A stretch of 64,000 nt of DNA from Fennellomyces sp. T-0311 (lineage: Eukaryota > Mucoromycota > Mucoromycetes > Mucorales > Lichtheimiaceae). Position numbers and translations under genes: made by a program. The stretch spans positions 218,664 through 282,663 of the forward strand of contig JALLLT010000054.1 in assembly GCA_025266875.1 (NCBI GenBank). Direction: 5' to 3'. The notes beneath the pieces are model-generated. The model saw only the letters and a list, made by a program, of their open reading frames with translations. It had not been told where the DNA came from and searched no databases. Below, piece after piece: positions 11,331 to 23,571 of the stretch. How positions within the stretch are numbered: the stretch's first letter is position 1; the number at the start of each line of letters is the position of its first letter.

Positions 11331-12170
11331 TTAAGAGGGGCAGAAAGTGACAGTATAGCCTTCAGATTGGCACATGAAAGTGCTGGTCTTGTCATCGTAA
11401 GCATACGTGTATACATCAGGGCAGGAATTCTTGATCTCCTTGGAGTATTCGTTGGCTGGGCACTTGTCTGGTGTATCCTTCGAACCAGAGCAACAGTATT
11501 CTTCCGTGCCGAACTTGGAGCATGCAGATTGACAACCAATTTCCTTGCCGTCCTTCATGACCTTGAGATCATCTGGGCATTTGGGAACGTCTTGGCATGC
11601 AGGAGAACCACAATGATACTGCTCGCCGTTGTCAGCACCACCTCCCTTGGAAGGGTTGATGGGATCGATGCGAATAGGAATGTTGTAACCGTCAACGAAT
11701 GAGACATCATAGTAATCGTTGCCTCCATGACCCTTTAGCGTGAATTCGGCTAACGAAGCAGGGTCTGCGGCTCCAGCGATAGGATTGTCGCCACCGCTTT
11801 CACGACCCCAAAAACGACCTTGCCATTTGCCGTCTACCGGATACGTCTTTTCAGAGCCTTTGGAAACTTGGGATGATTCGCTTGAAGATTGGCCGTTATC
11901 GAGCTTTCCGATATCCAGATCGTAGTCGCATTGGTTCTTGATGACAATTCTGGCACCGTTGCCGCTGTTACCGGAATCAGATGAAGTGCTGTTGCCAGAA
12001 GAGGATGTGGCGTTGGCAGAACCAGTGGCAGATGGTGAGGCAGAGGCAGAGCCGGACATAGTAGCGCTTGCTGAAATGGACGAGGAGTCAGCGGAAGTGC
12101 TTTCGGTGGGAGCTGCAGCGGCAAGGCTAAGGAGAGCAGCGATGGAGACCAGCTTCAAAGATGTATACAT
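11331..12170 (-). CDS. Secreted thaumatin-like protein
   Basis: An intronless frame encodes about 279 residues from ATG at 12170. An in-frame ATG at 12215 exists, but it lies only a few bases from the TATA box, so 12170 is preferred. It also puts a clean signal peptide first (MYTSLKLVSIAALLSLAAAA). A Ser/Thr/Ala/Gly-rich linker of about 60 residues follows, likely O-glycosylated. The thaumatin-like domain opens RIVIKNQCDYDLDI and contains GRFWGRESG, AEFTLKGHGGNDYYDVSFVD and the disulphide-rich CxSAC, EYCCSG and FCPS motifs. Family members are extracellular or wall-bound, and some bind or cleave beta-1,3-glucan; activity here is not shown. The linker before the domain is unusual for short fungal members. 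Confidence 0.9.
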   Translation of the reverse strand: MYTSLKLVSIAALLSLAAAAPTESTSADSSSISASATMSGSASASPSATGSANATSSSGNSTSSDSGNSGNGARIVIKNQCDYDLDIGKLDNGQSSSESSQVSKGSEKTYPVDGKWQGRFWGRESGGDNPIAGAADPASLAEFTLKGHGGNDYYDVSFVDGYNIPIRIDPINPSKGGGADNGEQYHCGSPACQDVPKCPDDLKVMKDGKEIGCQSACSKFGTEEYCCSGSKDTPDKCPANEYSKEIKNSCPDVYTYAYDDKTSTFMCQSEGYTVTFCPS

Positions 12171-12220
12171 TGTAATTGATAGAAAAGATTGTAAACTCTT
12201 CTGCATGTTGATCATCCGTC

Positions 12221-12227
12221 TTTTATA
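12221..12227 (-). promoter_or_regulatory. TATA box of the thaumatin-like gene
   Basis: The minus strand reads GGTATAAAAGAC, about 51 bp upstream of the chosen start codon. Confidence 0.6.
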
Positions 12228-12231
12228 CCTT

Positions 12232-14219
12232 CAAAGCTGTTCCTAAAATATATACAGTCGGACGAATGGGAAGACCGGAAGTGAAACCGTCGGTGCCTGA
12301 AGGTACGGTTATGACGATGATTGATAGACACAGCGAATTGCATTTCGCTTATTTAAGACATTTACTTGGCATAGTGTGAAACTAGTTTAACTTCGTTGAC
12401 GATCCATAGGTTCGAGATCACTGTAAGGTCAGAACAACACAGGGCCAATAATGCTCAAGAAAGACTAGATTTCCAGGTACACGCTTGTAAAACAAGTCAG
12501 TTACCCGATCCGATAACCTTGACAGCAAAAGATATAAGTTGCTACTAGGGAGAACTATATATCCGGTACAGATTCCAAAATGCTAAGATATACATTTCTA
12601 TATAGTAATATATTACTATGCAGCTATAAAAGTAACGGACAGGCCTAATGATACATATTGCAGAAAATCTCGACGAGAATTTAGATTGCGTAGTGCATAG
12701 ATCAACCCAATTAGTTAGCAATCGAAAACCTTACAAAGTAATCGAAAACGTCATCTCCACTCTTTGTAACTATTACGGCTGTCGCCATCGGCAAAAATAT
12801 TTGGAATGGAGAAAGTAGAAAGTCCAGTACTGCTTGAGTGATTCACTTTGATGCTTTATTTGTAGAATCAAGATCGATTACTTTCTACCGTGAAACCAAA
12901 AGCACCGATGCGTTTTACTCTCGCTTATTCCGGTTAGCGTATAGCCGTTATTGTGAACACAATATAAAATGATAAAGCGGTACATTACAAGAAACCAATC
13001 CTGAATAACCGCTGTGATGCATTTGATGCCATGATTCGTCAAGTTGCCGAATCATGCTACGAAATCAGGGTTCTCACCGCCGGGAAAATGTTTGTGGCCA
13101 AGTTTTTCTACTTTGTTTCGAATATGTCTTAAATAAGAGAATTACGATTCGTTATGTCTATCGAAAGTATGGTGGCCGTACCTGAAAGCAACGGTTGTTT
13201 CATATTCTGCATTATCATTCGTCCGATGCTCATGTGCTTACCTACTGTCACTTCTAAATATTCCCTATTCGGGTAAGTTTTTATTACATTGCTAGATAGT
13301 GCTTTCAGCTTCTCTCAGCTATGGTAAATAGTAGCCGGAGCCACAAAGCTGGTGGGCCGCCATTGAAACAGTTCGTCGCTGCCCTCTCCAGATTTTTAAG
13401 AGCAGGAATAATGATGGCTCTTGTGATGATGTGTGTGGTATCGCAAACAATATCGCAAACGTGGATCGATTAGATGATGCTCAAACGTAAAGTTAGTTCA
13501 TGAATGTTGGAGGAACCGGCCAGCGATGCAGTGCCAAATCCATTGCTCCTTTGGATACAAGTCTCACAAGGAGTGGCGGTCAGGAATATATATATTCCCG
13601 GCCTTATTTATAGTTCTCAATTGGACGAATACTTATGTTGGATAGGATCACTTTTATGAGACCCGGATCAATAAATAGTAACTTTGATCATTATTGCTAT
13701 GAGATTCGGATCAGCATAACAGCGTCCCAGATCAGTAACTATGCGACTCGGATCACCATGACAGCATCTCTGATCAACAATTTGTATCCAGTATGTCCAA
13801 CAGTCTCGGTGGTTTCGCTATCCTGCCCGCCAAACATTTATATATACTACTACCCAAAATCAACCTGCTGTTAAACCCAGGGCATCAAACCACCGTGGCC
13901 ATTTGACCACAACGAAATGTGAATGATTTGACGAGATGGGTTACAAGGCTGTTAATCCTTACCATATTTCGAGAGCATGGACTTCTTCATTATTAATCTG
14001 GTAACACATGCGAAAAAGCGGGAGTAAAACAATGGTGTGTGTAAAAGTGCGCAGTACTCTCGCTTTTCTTATGAATGCAAATGAGCATCCTTGACACCCT
14101 TATTCCATCTTAGACGAAAGAAGTCGCAGCGATCTTTAAATCAGTAATCTAACATCGGATCTTGGTCTCGGATATGTTTTCTGTGGAGCACAATCTGGAA
14201 TGCTTGTGTAGAATACCCC
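12232..14219. other. Intergenic, no gene seen
   Basis: Only short frames with no family resemblance occur here. The one organised feature is the degenerate tandem array at 13645-13790. Confidence 0.5.
13645..13790 (+). repeat. Degenerate tandem repeat, about 42-43 bp, three units
   Basis: The words gacccggatca, gattcggatca and gactcggatca recur at 13660, 13703 and 13745 with GATCA also repeated between them. Unit similarity is moderate. Confidence 0.55.
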
Positions 14220-14770
14220 AAGAAAGCCCGTCCACACTCCTCATACGCCATCCGAAAGCTACAGAAACTGCTGGATACCGGACTACTGGTATATCAAAGG
14301 TTTATGGTTCACACATGCATACCATCTGAACTCCTCCCCGATCCATCGCGCCCATTCTCTTTTGCCCACGACTCCCAGGATGTCTTAAGACAATGTCGAT
14401 TTTAGAAAGTTCAACTTCATGAGGCAACAAACAATTTCGCAAAACGGTCATATCGCTTCTGGTCAGGCCCGCTCGCCACCCCGGTCCACAATTTGTGGCT
14501 CCGTTCCCTACACCACTATCTTTCATGCCGCTCCCTTCTCCACCGGATCAATGTCTACCGCTTTGACTCCGACACATGCACATTAGGCCAAAAAAACGTT
14601 GACGATTTGGACCACTTCCTCTTTCCTCGCCCGAAAAATGGGAAGTCTGGCGCAAAGTCTGGCATGGTCTACTCCTTCTCGAATGTGATGACGATCAAAC
14701 TGCAATTTACACGCTCTCCACCAATCATCAGTAGCAGCACCATCATTGAATCAACAATGCACAGTCAATA
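14220..14770 (+). pseudogene. LINE reverse-transcriptase ORF fragment (zinc-binding tail)
   Basis: Pieces of one frame read SFAHDSQDVLRQCRF, then FWSGPLATPVHNLWLRSLHH, then a region with RFDSDTCTL, DDLDHFLF and (after a one-base shift) PEKWEVWRKVWHG. This is the RNase-H-like and zf-RVT tail typical of LINE ORF2: Cys-x-x-Cys, Asp-x-x-His, then Cys/Pro-x-x-W. Stops and shifts interrupt it. The LINE at 55282-56910 carries the equivalent motif CPLCGETETDRHFVWDCP, but the two do not look like copies of one family. Confidence 0.5.
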
Positions 14771-14887
14771 GAGCAATCATTGGGTCAAGGTTTTCGACAA
14801 CCTTCAATTGCATCCTCACGTTGACAAACAAATGTATAGCAGAACTAAAAATTTACTATATGTCATATTGGGCCAGATGACCACAAA

Positions 14888-14917
14888 CATTACAACATTA
14901 CAACATTACAACATTAC
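14888..14917 (+). repeat. 8-bp microsatellite (cattacaa)n
   Basis: The unit cattacaa is repeated nearly four times without interruption. Confidence 0.85.
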
Positions 14918-15411
14918 TGTGTTTGGTAACTGTGGGAGTACAGAAAATACTACTCTTTCTCATTTTCGCTCTTATCGGTAATCAAGCATTGAATCTGTCA
15001 AAGTAATAATCTGCTTCTCTTAGATTGCAGGTTACTCTTTGTGAAAGTTGTGATAGCGTGCAAGCTCGTCACTTAATCTTATGCACTGATGAAAGCTCAT
15101 GACTTTTTTTTCGGTCTCTCATCGATTTGAATGCCATCAAAGTACGAATTGTAAGGTAATAAGATTTTGAATCGTCCAGTAACAACACTTTCGTAATACT
15201 TTTGATTTAGATACTTCCTTTTCTATTCGGCTATCATGGTAAGCACTGAAGTAATATTTTCGGCCTCTATACCAACACATTTATCTGCTGCAGGACACGC
15301 GTCGCTTTCATGCATTGGTTGACATCATCAGTCAGAGAGGTGACGCGACACGTCTTTGGTTGACAATGCCAATACAATTCTGTAATGACTGGAATGGTGA
15401 GTCAGATAGGA
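14918..15411. other. Intergenic with one exon-like stretch
   Basis: A GT-AG bounded stretch at 15294-15402 reads DTRRFHALVDIISQ and could be a gene fragment, preceded by ATG and an intron-like segment at 15236-15293. I do not recognise it and cannot extend it. Confidence 0.3.
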
Positions 15412-15944
15412 TCAACTGATCAAATGCACTACAAACACAGTCAGTGGCTGGTTCAGTGAAGTAACACTGCTTCCATAGCCCCTCTCTTCTGTCACGTACC
15501 CCCTGCACTGAGTGATCTCATATGACTCCTGCTCCTTCCCAAAAAGGTGAATTATGAAACATAATTCCTTATTTGGGTGCCAGGACCTCTGGATGTCTAC
15601 GAAGCGAACAAAGATCCCGCGGTTCCAGTCGTAAAAGCGAAAAGTACTATCGCTAAAACCCATACCGATGGGAACAATATCCACAAGATGCACCAATCGA
15701 CAATACAGACTCCAATTCCGTAATGTCTGATTCATCGACATCATCAGAAAAGGAAACACTTGGTACTTCCATACTGCGATTTGCGCCAACTGTAGCGATG
15801 GCACTCTAACCGCGTTTCTTCAAAATAGTCGACCACAGCGAGGGCGCCGTCGTGCGTATACTCAAAAGCGCCTATAGCAAAGCTGAACCAAGAGCTGACG
15901 ACATCATGTTCTTTTCGCTCCAAGCTATTTATGACGATCTCCAA
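15412..15944 (-). pseudogene. Unrecognised protein-coding remnant
   Basis: Two overlapping minus-strand frames (15744-15944 and 15412-15804) look like one reading broken by a shift near 15780. The first reads MEIVINSLERKEHDVVSSW and HDGALAVVDYFEE; the second has FRFYDWNRGIFVRFVD and SWHPNKELCFIIHLFGKE. Composition is protein-like (balanced residues, Trp- and Phe-rich), unlike the spacer around it. I know no family for it. It could be an exon pair of a decayed gene. Confidence 0.3.
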
Positions 15945-16078
15945 AAGTCTTTACCTGCAATTTCGGACTTTTACTCATAGCATATAGTGAGCCTTATTTT
16001 GGCGCAACTGTTAAACCGTGCACCGCTGAACAAGCACTCAACGGACGCTGGTTTTTACAAAAGATCAGCAGGTAGCTC

Positions 16079-16456
16079 TCTGGTATCGCTTAAGGAGAAA
16101 AGGTTTTCGAATGACGAGGCCAAAGTACGCATCTTGTTTTATCGTGAAAGTTACTCCCTTTTTATACTGATGATGAGTCGGCATGGAGAAGACGAATGCT
16201 TTATGTAGTAGTCCCAAAGATCCATGTAATCATTGAGCCTCATATGATCTCAGCATATTGTCGAAGAGACCAGAGATCTGAGACCAAGTTAACGGAGCTG
16301 CCTTGCATGATCGGTAAAGCCGGATCAAGGCTGCATATAAGAGCAAATAGAGCAATCGAAAACTGTACGGTTGTCAATGTCGTAATGACAGTGGATAAAA
16401 CCAAGGACGAAGGGAAAGCATGTAACCATGGATGATGGTATGTCGACGATACGACA
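16079..16456 (-). repeat. Solo LTR, family B, copy 1 (degenerate)
   Basis: Reverse-complement homologue of the LTR at 44892-45301. It begins TGTCGTATCGTCGACATAC at 16456 (minus strand), includes CATCCATGGTTACATGC and a TATA region (cagtataaaaaggg, minus), and ends ...GCGATACCAGA. Clear but diverged. Confidence 0.75.
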
Positions 16457-18055
16457 AGTCCAGGTACTTGGGACACGGTATCACGAAAGACCGTACAAAT
16501 CTCAAGCCACATTCTGCCCAGAAAAACTAGTGGAGACCGACCCGCGTTTCCGACAACATTGCAAGCATGCCCACGGAAGGTGGAAGAATGTAGCCTATAT
16601 ACGCAAGTCACCTACTAAAGAGCCAGAAGTCGGAATCATACGTTTGCTTGACAAAATGGCGACGAAGCTGATTAACCGTTGTCTCTGCACCAAGGTGTTT
16701 GCATCTCCATCATGCTTAGCCTCGTCTGCGCTAGTAAGACGTGATTATACTATTGACCGTACTATACTGAGCAAGCTTAAAACGTGCGATGGGCACATGC
16801 AAGGTATTGGCTTTATTTGTCTCGGAGGATCACAAATCAGACACCTAACTGTTTAGATCTTTGTGGTTTCTTATCAACAACAACCGCGAATGTTCGACTT
16901 TGCGTCATCGATTACGCCGGACTTAGCGACAATCCCAGAGATAAGCAAAGTTTCATAAAGTATGGAAGAAATGCATGGATGATTCAAAGACCCATCAGCG
17001 AACTTATAAAAATTTTAGACTTTACCGTTGTATTAAAGAGGTCGCCGTCGATTGCCTTGGTATTGTCAAGGTATATCGACGGCATGATATTCTCAAAGGA
17101 GACGTGGCAAAGAAATTTAAAAGCCGAAAAGGACCTGTAAGACGATCCGCTTAACACCTGGTAGCAGAGGACAGAAACATGGTGAGTAATATGACTGAGA
17201 AGTAGCGAGGATGGTTGACGAACAGCCGAAATGCCTTATTAACACGTATGCTAGATATAGTAGTCACCACCTCCTAAGCCAGTATAAGATATCAGTAGTG
17301 CATATACAATAAAGATGGCTGTTACACCAGACTATTCCAATACGCCTGCACATTCCTTCTTCATGGTCGTGATAATTTCGTAAACATATCCCATGTATAT
17401 ACGTATTGTTTTATCGTTCGGTTTTTTTAGTCTTTTGGGTCGCGATTCTGAATTGCAAGTAAAATTAAGAATACCAAGGGATGGAGACTGTGACTTCAGG
17501 GACGACATAAGTGTTGTCAAATGGGATGACATAATGAGGAAAAGAGGCGCTTATGTGTGTTTGGCAGCTATTCAGTTTATTTTTACACCACCACAATATT
17601 ACTTTTTTAATAGCAGCAGAGGTGAAATAAGCACTATGTAAGTAATTAAACTGACACATTAAAATTAGGCAATTCACCGGCAAGGTTGATACTCCTTACG
17701 AAGGAGCCCCATCTCACGACGATATACCAGTATACAAATCGGTACATTCTACTATAATATGGACTTTTGATACCTGATACGTAAATTATTTTTTAACTGC
17801 CTGCGATGAAATAATCATTTGTACAATCCTGCTGTAGGTTGATACGATACTGCGCGTAGCTTTCCATCATTTTCTACAGGATACTTAGATCCCTTTATCA
17901 TAGACGAGAGTGACCTCCTCGCAGGAATTGCCTGACTTTTGTCATATTCCTCCCATGATGCTATAACGAACAATTCTTAGTATTGCTGAAACTATTACCT
18001 AGGGCGTAGCAAATAGCTTTTTCTTTCGCGATGGCAATATTACTTTACAGTACGG
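16457..18055. other. Gene-poor stretch with unrecognised open frames
   Basis: The plus-strand frame 16428-16856 (142 codons, part in the solo LTR) and the frame 16784-17140 (ILDFTVVLKRSPSIALVLSR) overlap and could be remnants of a mobile-element protein. I find no motif I can name, and no start context or intron pattern that would make a gene model. Confidence 0.35.
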
Positions 18056-18555
18056 TGTAACAAAATTTGTTTTGCCGTTTGGTTTCTCTTTGGTATCAAC
18101 ATATTCCATATACAGCAAGCACGTGCCTATTGTATCTACTGCCTACTCTATTGTTTGGTGCATTTTGAACATCTTAATCTACTTCTTTACACGGATCCCC
18201 ACGATCAACACCCGATATTGTATTATACATGTGCATTTTACACATCTTCATCTTACACTCGGATCATTTAGAGACACCCTAACTTATTAGCAACGTGCCT
18301 CCGGCACGACTTGTTATTATCGCAGTCGTATACTCAGAACCCAGAGAAAAGAAGCCTATAAATACCCCGAGATATCAAATGAAATAAAGCAGTTAACTTG
18401 ACCTCCATTATCTTGATCATACCTCTCAGAAGCCCAAGGCAGGAGCTTATATCTGTATTGGTTAAATCACTTTTTCTATTTCTCTATATTCCAACCTACT
18501 TTGTGGACCCTGTTTCATACAGAATTACTTTACACAAACAATTTCCTTCACAACA
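18056..18555 (+). repeat. Solo LTR related to the 2869-3434 LTR
   Basis: It starts TGTAACAAAATTTG and ends ACAACA, matching the 3' LTR at 2869-3434 most closely over its last 200 bp (gaaataaagcagttaacttg, cctactttgtggaccctgtt). No internal coding region adjoins it. The flanks carry acgg on both sides (18052-18055 and 18556-18559), a possible 4-bp target-site duplication. Confidence 0.8.
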
Positions 18556-19837
18556 ACGGTTACTTGTCCTAATTTTAAACCTTTTGATGCGGCCATCGAT
18601 TTCAGCATTAGTCGAGCATCTGTGACCTCGCAGACTGCAGACTTACGTTCTTCTCATCAGCGATCGGCTTATGATTACATGGATACAAACTCTCTTCTTT
18701 CTTGGTGCCCAAATATTAATTCTGTCGTCAGCAACTTGTCCTGTCATACTTTTAACAAGATCAACAGTTTCAGTAGCGTATATACCAATATATCACTGGG
18801 ACTTCAGCTCTTTCATCCATCCGACCTCGATGGTATCAACTAAATAGCAGCACACCTAGTGGAAAGTTAATATACGTTGGGATTTCTATCCCTTTGTGGA
18901 CGCCACCATTCCGATGACGATTGTTCGCCAGTACTCTAGTCACGATGGATGCCAAATCTACATACACTGACTTGCGATAATTAGGCTCCTCCATTCGAAT
19001 TTTAGAGTCGGGTATCTGCTGTCTCGTACTCGAAACCCGACTCGAGAATGATGCAATGACTTAGGTGCAATCGGCGGCGCAAAAGTAGCAAAGATCCAGA
19101 AATCGAGCTCAATGTGACAATGTCAAGCATAAAAATGGTGGTACTGGTATAAAATGGATCTACATTGGCTTAAAATAGATATTAATAAGAGGCAAACACT
19201 GAATTTTGAGGCATGTAAAAAAAGAGGACGCACTCTTTATTATTGCTGTTATTGTGAGCGGCACACGTCGTGACGATGACAGTTGTCAACAGGAAATGAA
19301 TGGAGATAGAAAATTCAGGCTACATTATTAGAAGGCGGGTGCAGACAATAGAAGTATGGTGTGGCCAAAAAAAAGCATCAGATCTATTAACCGATGGAGA
19401 TGATCCAGCTTGAAATATACAAAACCAACCCGAGCCATTTGAGCTCGTTGAATGATATATACTCAGTTGCTTCTATAACGCAAAACGCAACGACTACTAT
19501 TATCTTGTACATATAACTGGCCGAGTCGAGTCGGGTATTTCAAGAAAAAGCTCGAGAACAACGAGTCGAGTACGAGTATTCGGGTATGTTGGAGAAGCCT
19601 ATCCAGGAGAAAAGTTCCGGGCACAGCACAATGCACAGCACAACTGGCTCCTGGAAGGCAGACGGCCCCTGCAATGATGTAACAATTGAAGACTAATCTA
19701 TTAAATTGATTGAACTAACATTAATAAAGCATACGCTTATATTCTGGCGAAACGATTAAGGGGTTTTTTTAATCAATCTGTAAGCTATACTCGTTTCCAT
19801 TACCTAACTACCAACACAGCGACATGGATTTAATAAT
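18556..19837. other. Intergenic, no gene seen
   Basis: Low-complexity and short frames only. A gagtcgagt-rich patch lies near 19520-19590. Confidence 0.5.
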
Positions 19838-22810
19838 TTATTTCCGTTGTGAATCCATCATGCCAGCAGATACATAATAACTTTCTGGATCAAGCGGCAA
19901 TGACCTGAGCTCCTCCTTCCTATATAACCATTGATTAGACTGACGAAACATATAGTCTGGAAAGTATGATCCTAATACTTACTCTGTTTTCGACAAAAGA
20001 GGCTGTGCACAAATAATATCCCCATCTTTCATTGTGCTGTAATCAAATGTTTGGCGCATGTCACATTTTTCAATTAGCGTGTAACTAACCACCTATACAT
20101 CACCTATCAGTTGCTGTTTCTGGACGAAATAAAGTAATTGGATTTCTAACTTCGTAAAGTTCAAGCTTAGTATCACTGGGTTGACCAGCCATTGCATTTA
20201 CGGTGCCGGTAATAGACTCGATTTTGTCCTTTAGATTGACAATAAGATGACCTAGACCCCTGATTTATACCTTTTAGCAGATTCATTTTCTTTTTGTATC
20301 ATGAAACATACCGAATTGTCGTTTGTCTGATATCAAAATACTTTATAAATATCAGAATATTCGATCGACTTTTCCTGACACCAGAATGTTCTTCAAGATA
20401 CAATTGGTAGTATCGTCCTGGCACAACATTTAGATTGTAATCTTTGCTAAAGACGTTTTCGAGGGCTATCGGTTGGCTTAAGATTATAATTCAATTTCCA
20501 TTGACTAATTTTCTTACGTGCGGAACAATCAGATTCTTCCAATGGCTCATATGGTCTTTGTGCTCCGTTCTCACGATCCCGGATTATCCATAGTCGAAAT
20601 GAGGTTTTCGGTATAAGGTATTGTTCGCTTATTGACTCATAGAGATAATCTACGGTGTCCGAACCCCAGGCAAAAGTGTATTCGGTTGCAACAACGCATT
20701 CCTCGTCAAATAGGTCCATTTTTTTGCTGGCTCTTAAAGAATCATCCGTAAATACCTAATAGCGTGTTCCGTCATTAGCTTTACGTAGTCAATAATTTTC
20801 AGTATCATCATATTTATACATACAACAATAGCTATTCTGTTGTTGGCCAAAATATGGTCCTCCTTCCAAAGCTGGTAGACCCACTGGGCTTTACAGTTGT
20901 ACAGCTGTATTTAACAAATTCTAATTCTGCCTTTGGATTTAATGGCTTACCTATGCTCGATGGGATGTCGTTTCTTGGGACATCAATCAGCATGTCATAC
21001 AGCTTGGACGTTTTTACGTAAGATAACAGATATGGAGTACAAACAGATCGATCATTATGAGAAGCACCAGAAAATGCACCATTATAACCTCGTATAACTT
21101 CACTTTCTTCCACATGGACCACGTTTTTGCTATTAAATTTATACCACTTGTTTGTCGTAGGAAACGGTCTGACAAATATATGGTACTTCTTGGTCGATGT
21201 GGATCGCGCAATTACACTGTATTAGCAAAGTCATGGTTCTAGTTATTGGTACTATACATTTGCACAAATATGCATAGGTGAAGCGTACCTATGAAGAGTA
21301 TACTCGTAACCGGACCGATTGCTTGCTTCATCAGTGTAAGATGAAAGATCAATTGTTGCAGGATAATTAAACTTGGTCTATATCATTAAGTGTCAACGTA
21401 GCACTTGTTTTTTTTCATCAAAGTATTATTGTACTTACCTCCTTATCACTTATCCCAGTAATCGACTTCCATGTTTTACTGACAGCTGCCTTCCAAGTTC
21501 TGTTTTCATTGTCTCTGTCCTTTTCATCATCGATGGAAGACCGTAGTTGAATATGAAGAACTGGAGGCAGAGTATGGAAAAGCAGTTCATTGTTGGATAC
21601 GTAGCTGCTTAGCGACTCTTCAAGATTATCTGAACATGTGGGATCAAGTGTAATGGCTATATAAAGTTGCATACTGTGTGAGTAAGTGGAAGGAATCTTG
21701 ATCTTTTTTTTTCACTTTACAATAGTCGATATTTGAGTTATCACTGTATTCTATACCAAAGATTGCATTGTAATGCTCCTTTAACTCAGGTTTCTAAATA
21801 GAAAGTATAAGTCATAGTAAAACACAAATACTTCTGTTTCAGTCACCTCTTCCAAAAGTTTGCGCTGCAAGGTACTTTTACATTCGATCAGATCTGTCGA
21901 ATTGCTAAACAGCGTGTCATGCGCATAAATGCGTTGTGATTCTATGTACAATGAATTTCATTAAAGTCTTTTACATAACCTAGTGGAAGATCTGCTTACC
22001 CACACAAGTGCTCGAGTACTGTAAGCTGTAAAACACTTTTTGCAAAACAGCCAAGGGGCCAGCACAATCAGTAGCTTCTGAACGAAAAATGGCTCGGCGA
22101 AAAAAATTTGTATTAAACAATAACTGAAGTATCACGTTGCAATGCCCGTCATCTTCATCAACGGAAAAGTCTCTGATTGGAACAAAACCGACACGTCGCC
22201 TTGATGCGCACCTGTAGATTATGATTTAGCCATTATGATCTACCCAAATCATAAAAATAAATACTTTTCATTCTGCTGTTGAATATCATCCTTTAAAACG
22301 CGGACAATTGCCGATATCCTTAGTTTCCCATCTTGTAATAATGCCGGTCGATTGGTTTGATTATCTCGTGATCGAATTGTACTGTCTGGTGCTATATAAG
22401 TGAACCCCCAATCGTCTTCTCCGTCTTGAGAGTCGAAGCGATATCGTGCATCTGATTTCTTTCAGCGAGATACGTCTAAACACGAGCATCCTTACATCTG
22501 GAAACGTGATTTGTTGGGTACTTGTGGTTCGACAAAGTAATAATGAATTGAACATGAGCAGATGCGTGCGAGTCACTTGATTTACGGTTCCAAGCAAGAT
22601 AGACGGATATATCCTTGCAAGTTTCTTCCGAGGAAACAGTTCCGTTTGGGTACAGCACCAAGTTCCTATATTTATACTAAATTTAAGTTTTTCCCTATGC
22701 AATTTTTAAAGTTTAACTGACCATCGTTGACCGCCAACAGTAAAAGGGGTACCAAGTGCAAGTTCAGGTACTGAATCCCAATGGTCAATCATCCAATGGT
22801 GACATTGCAT
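19838..22810 (-). CDS. USP7-like protein (MATH + USP + C-terminal UBL region), probably catalytically impaired
   Basis: A many-exon gene splices in frame from ATG 22810 to TAA 19838-19840. First comes a MATH/TRAF-like domain (HWMIDHWDSVPELALGTPF, LVLYPNGTVSS, DDWGFTYIAP). The USP fold follows: GHCNVILQLLFNTNFFRRA aligns with the catalytic Cys box of human USP7, then PLAVLQKVFYSLQ, FHTLPPVLHIQLRS, YTLHSVIARSTSTKKYHIFV (His box) and NKWYKFNSKNVV. The tail matches USP7 C-terminal UBL segments (TSFRLWIIRDRENGAQRP, TKLELYEVRNP, MKDGDIICAQ). USP7 removes ubiquitin from nuclear substrates. Here the Asp after KWxKF is Asn, the NQGAT stretch before Cys is DEDDG and the QHDVQEL helix is lost. An upstream first exon is possible. 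Confidence 0.85.
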
Positions 22811-23571
22811 GTCAAGTTCAGTATCCTCGGGATTGCTGACTGGTGTAAACGTAGCCTCTGCGATCTCACGCCCTGTTGTAGGTTGTCAGTGTACATGTGT
22901 GGATGCATACAAAAAAGAGTTACAGTCATGCACGATAGATAAGGCACGTGGTGGAGCTTGCGATGCCGACAGAGTAGGGGGAATGGGATCGTATGCAGGA
23001 AGACTTTCAGACTACAACGTATGCATCAACTTAACGTATCCTGTTTTCATCTACTTGTCGCTTACCATATCGTAAGTTCTTTTTCAAAAAAAAAAACAAA
23101 AAGAAACGAAAAAGGTTTCTGTATTATTTTATAGCAACGTGCCCAGGTGGCCATGTGCAGCGCTCAGCACAGTCTGCTGAGCTTGTACTCTCGGAAGGTG
23201 TATATACGTGTCACGATAAATGTGCCAATTCAGCGCCACAAACTATGCTCTAGGTAATATCCAAGACTTTGATTCCACTACAATTCCATAGCACGTCTCC
23301 ATTTCGAACCACTTCAAAGAACCGCATAAACCGTTTCAAAAAAAAAATGGATCGTACACTCAATAATAAATGGATCAGATTGAACAGGTTAAGTAGCGTT
23401 TTATTGTTGATTACAAAGTAGATTTTTTACATTATCTAGCGAAGAAGATTGCTAATAAAACAGGGAGGGATTGAATACATTGGAAGGGACAGAATTAGCA
23501 AATTATAAATACAAGGAAGTCGAGTGAATGGATACAGGTCGGAAAGGGCAGCGCGTAACGGAATAATGTAC
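22811..23571. other. Intergenic between two minus-strand genes
   Basis: Holds the 5' side of the USP7-like gene and the 3' side of the kinase gene. An A-rich run lies at 23084-23112. No independent gene seen. Confidence 0.5.

Noticed and set aside
12171..12215. Upstream in-frame ATG for the thaumatin-like gene
   Set aside because: It lies within about 10 bp of the TATA box and would hide the signal peptide behind 15 extra residues.
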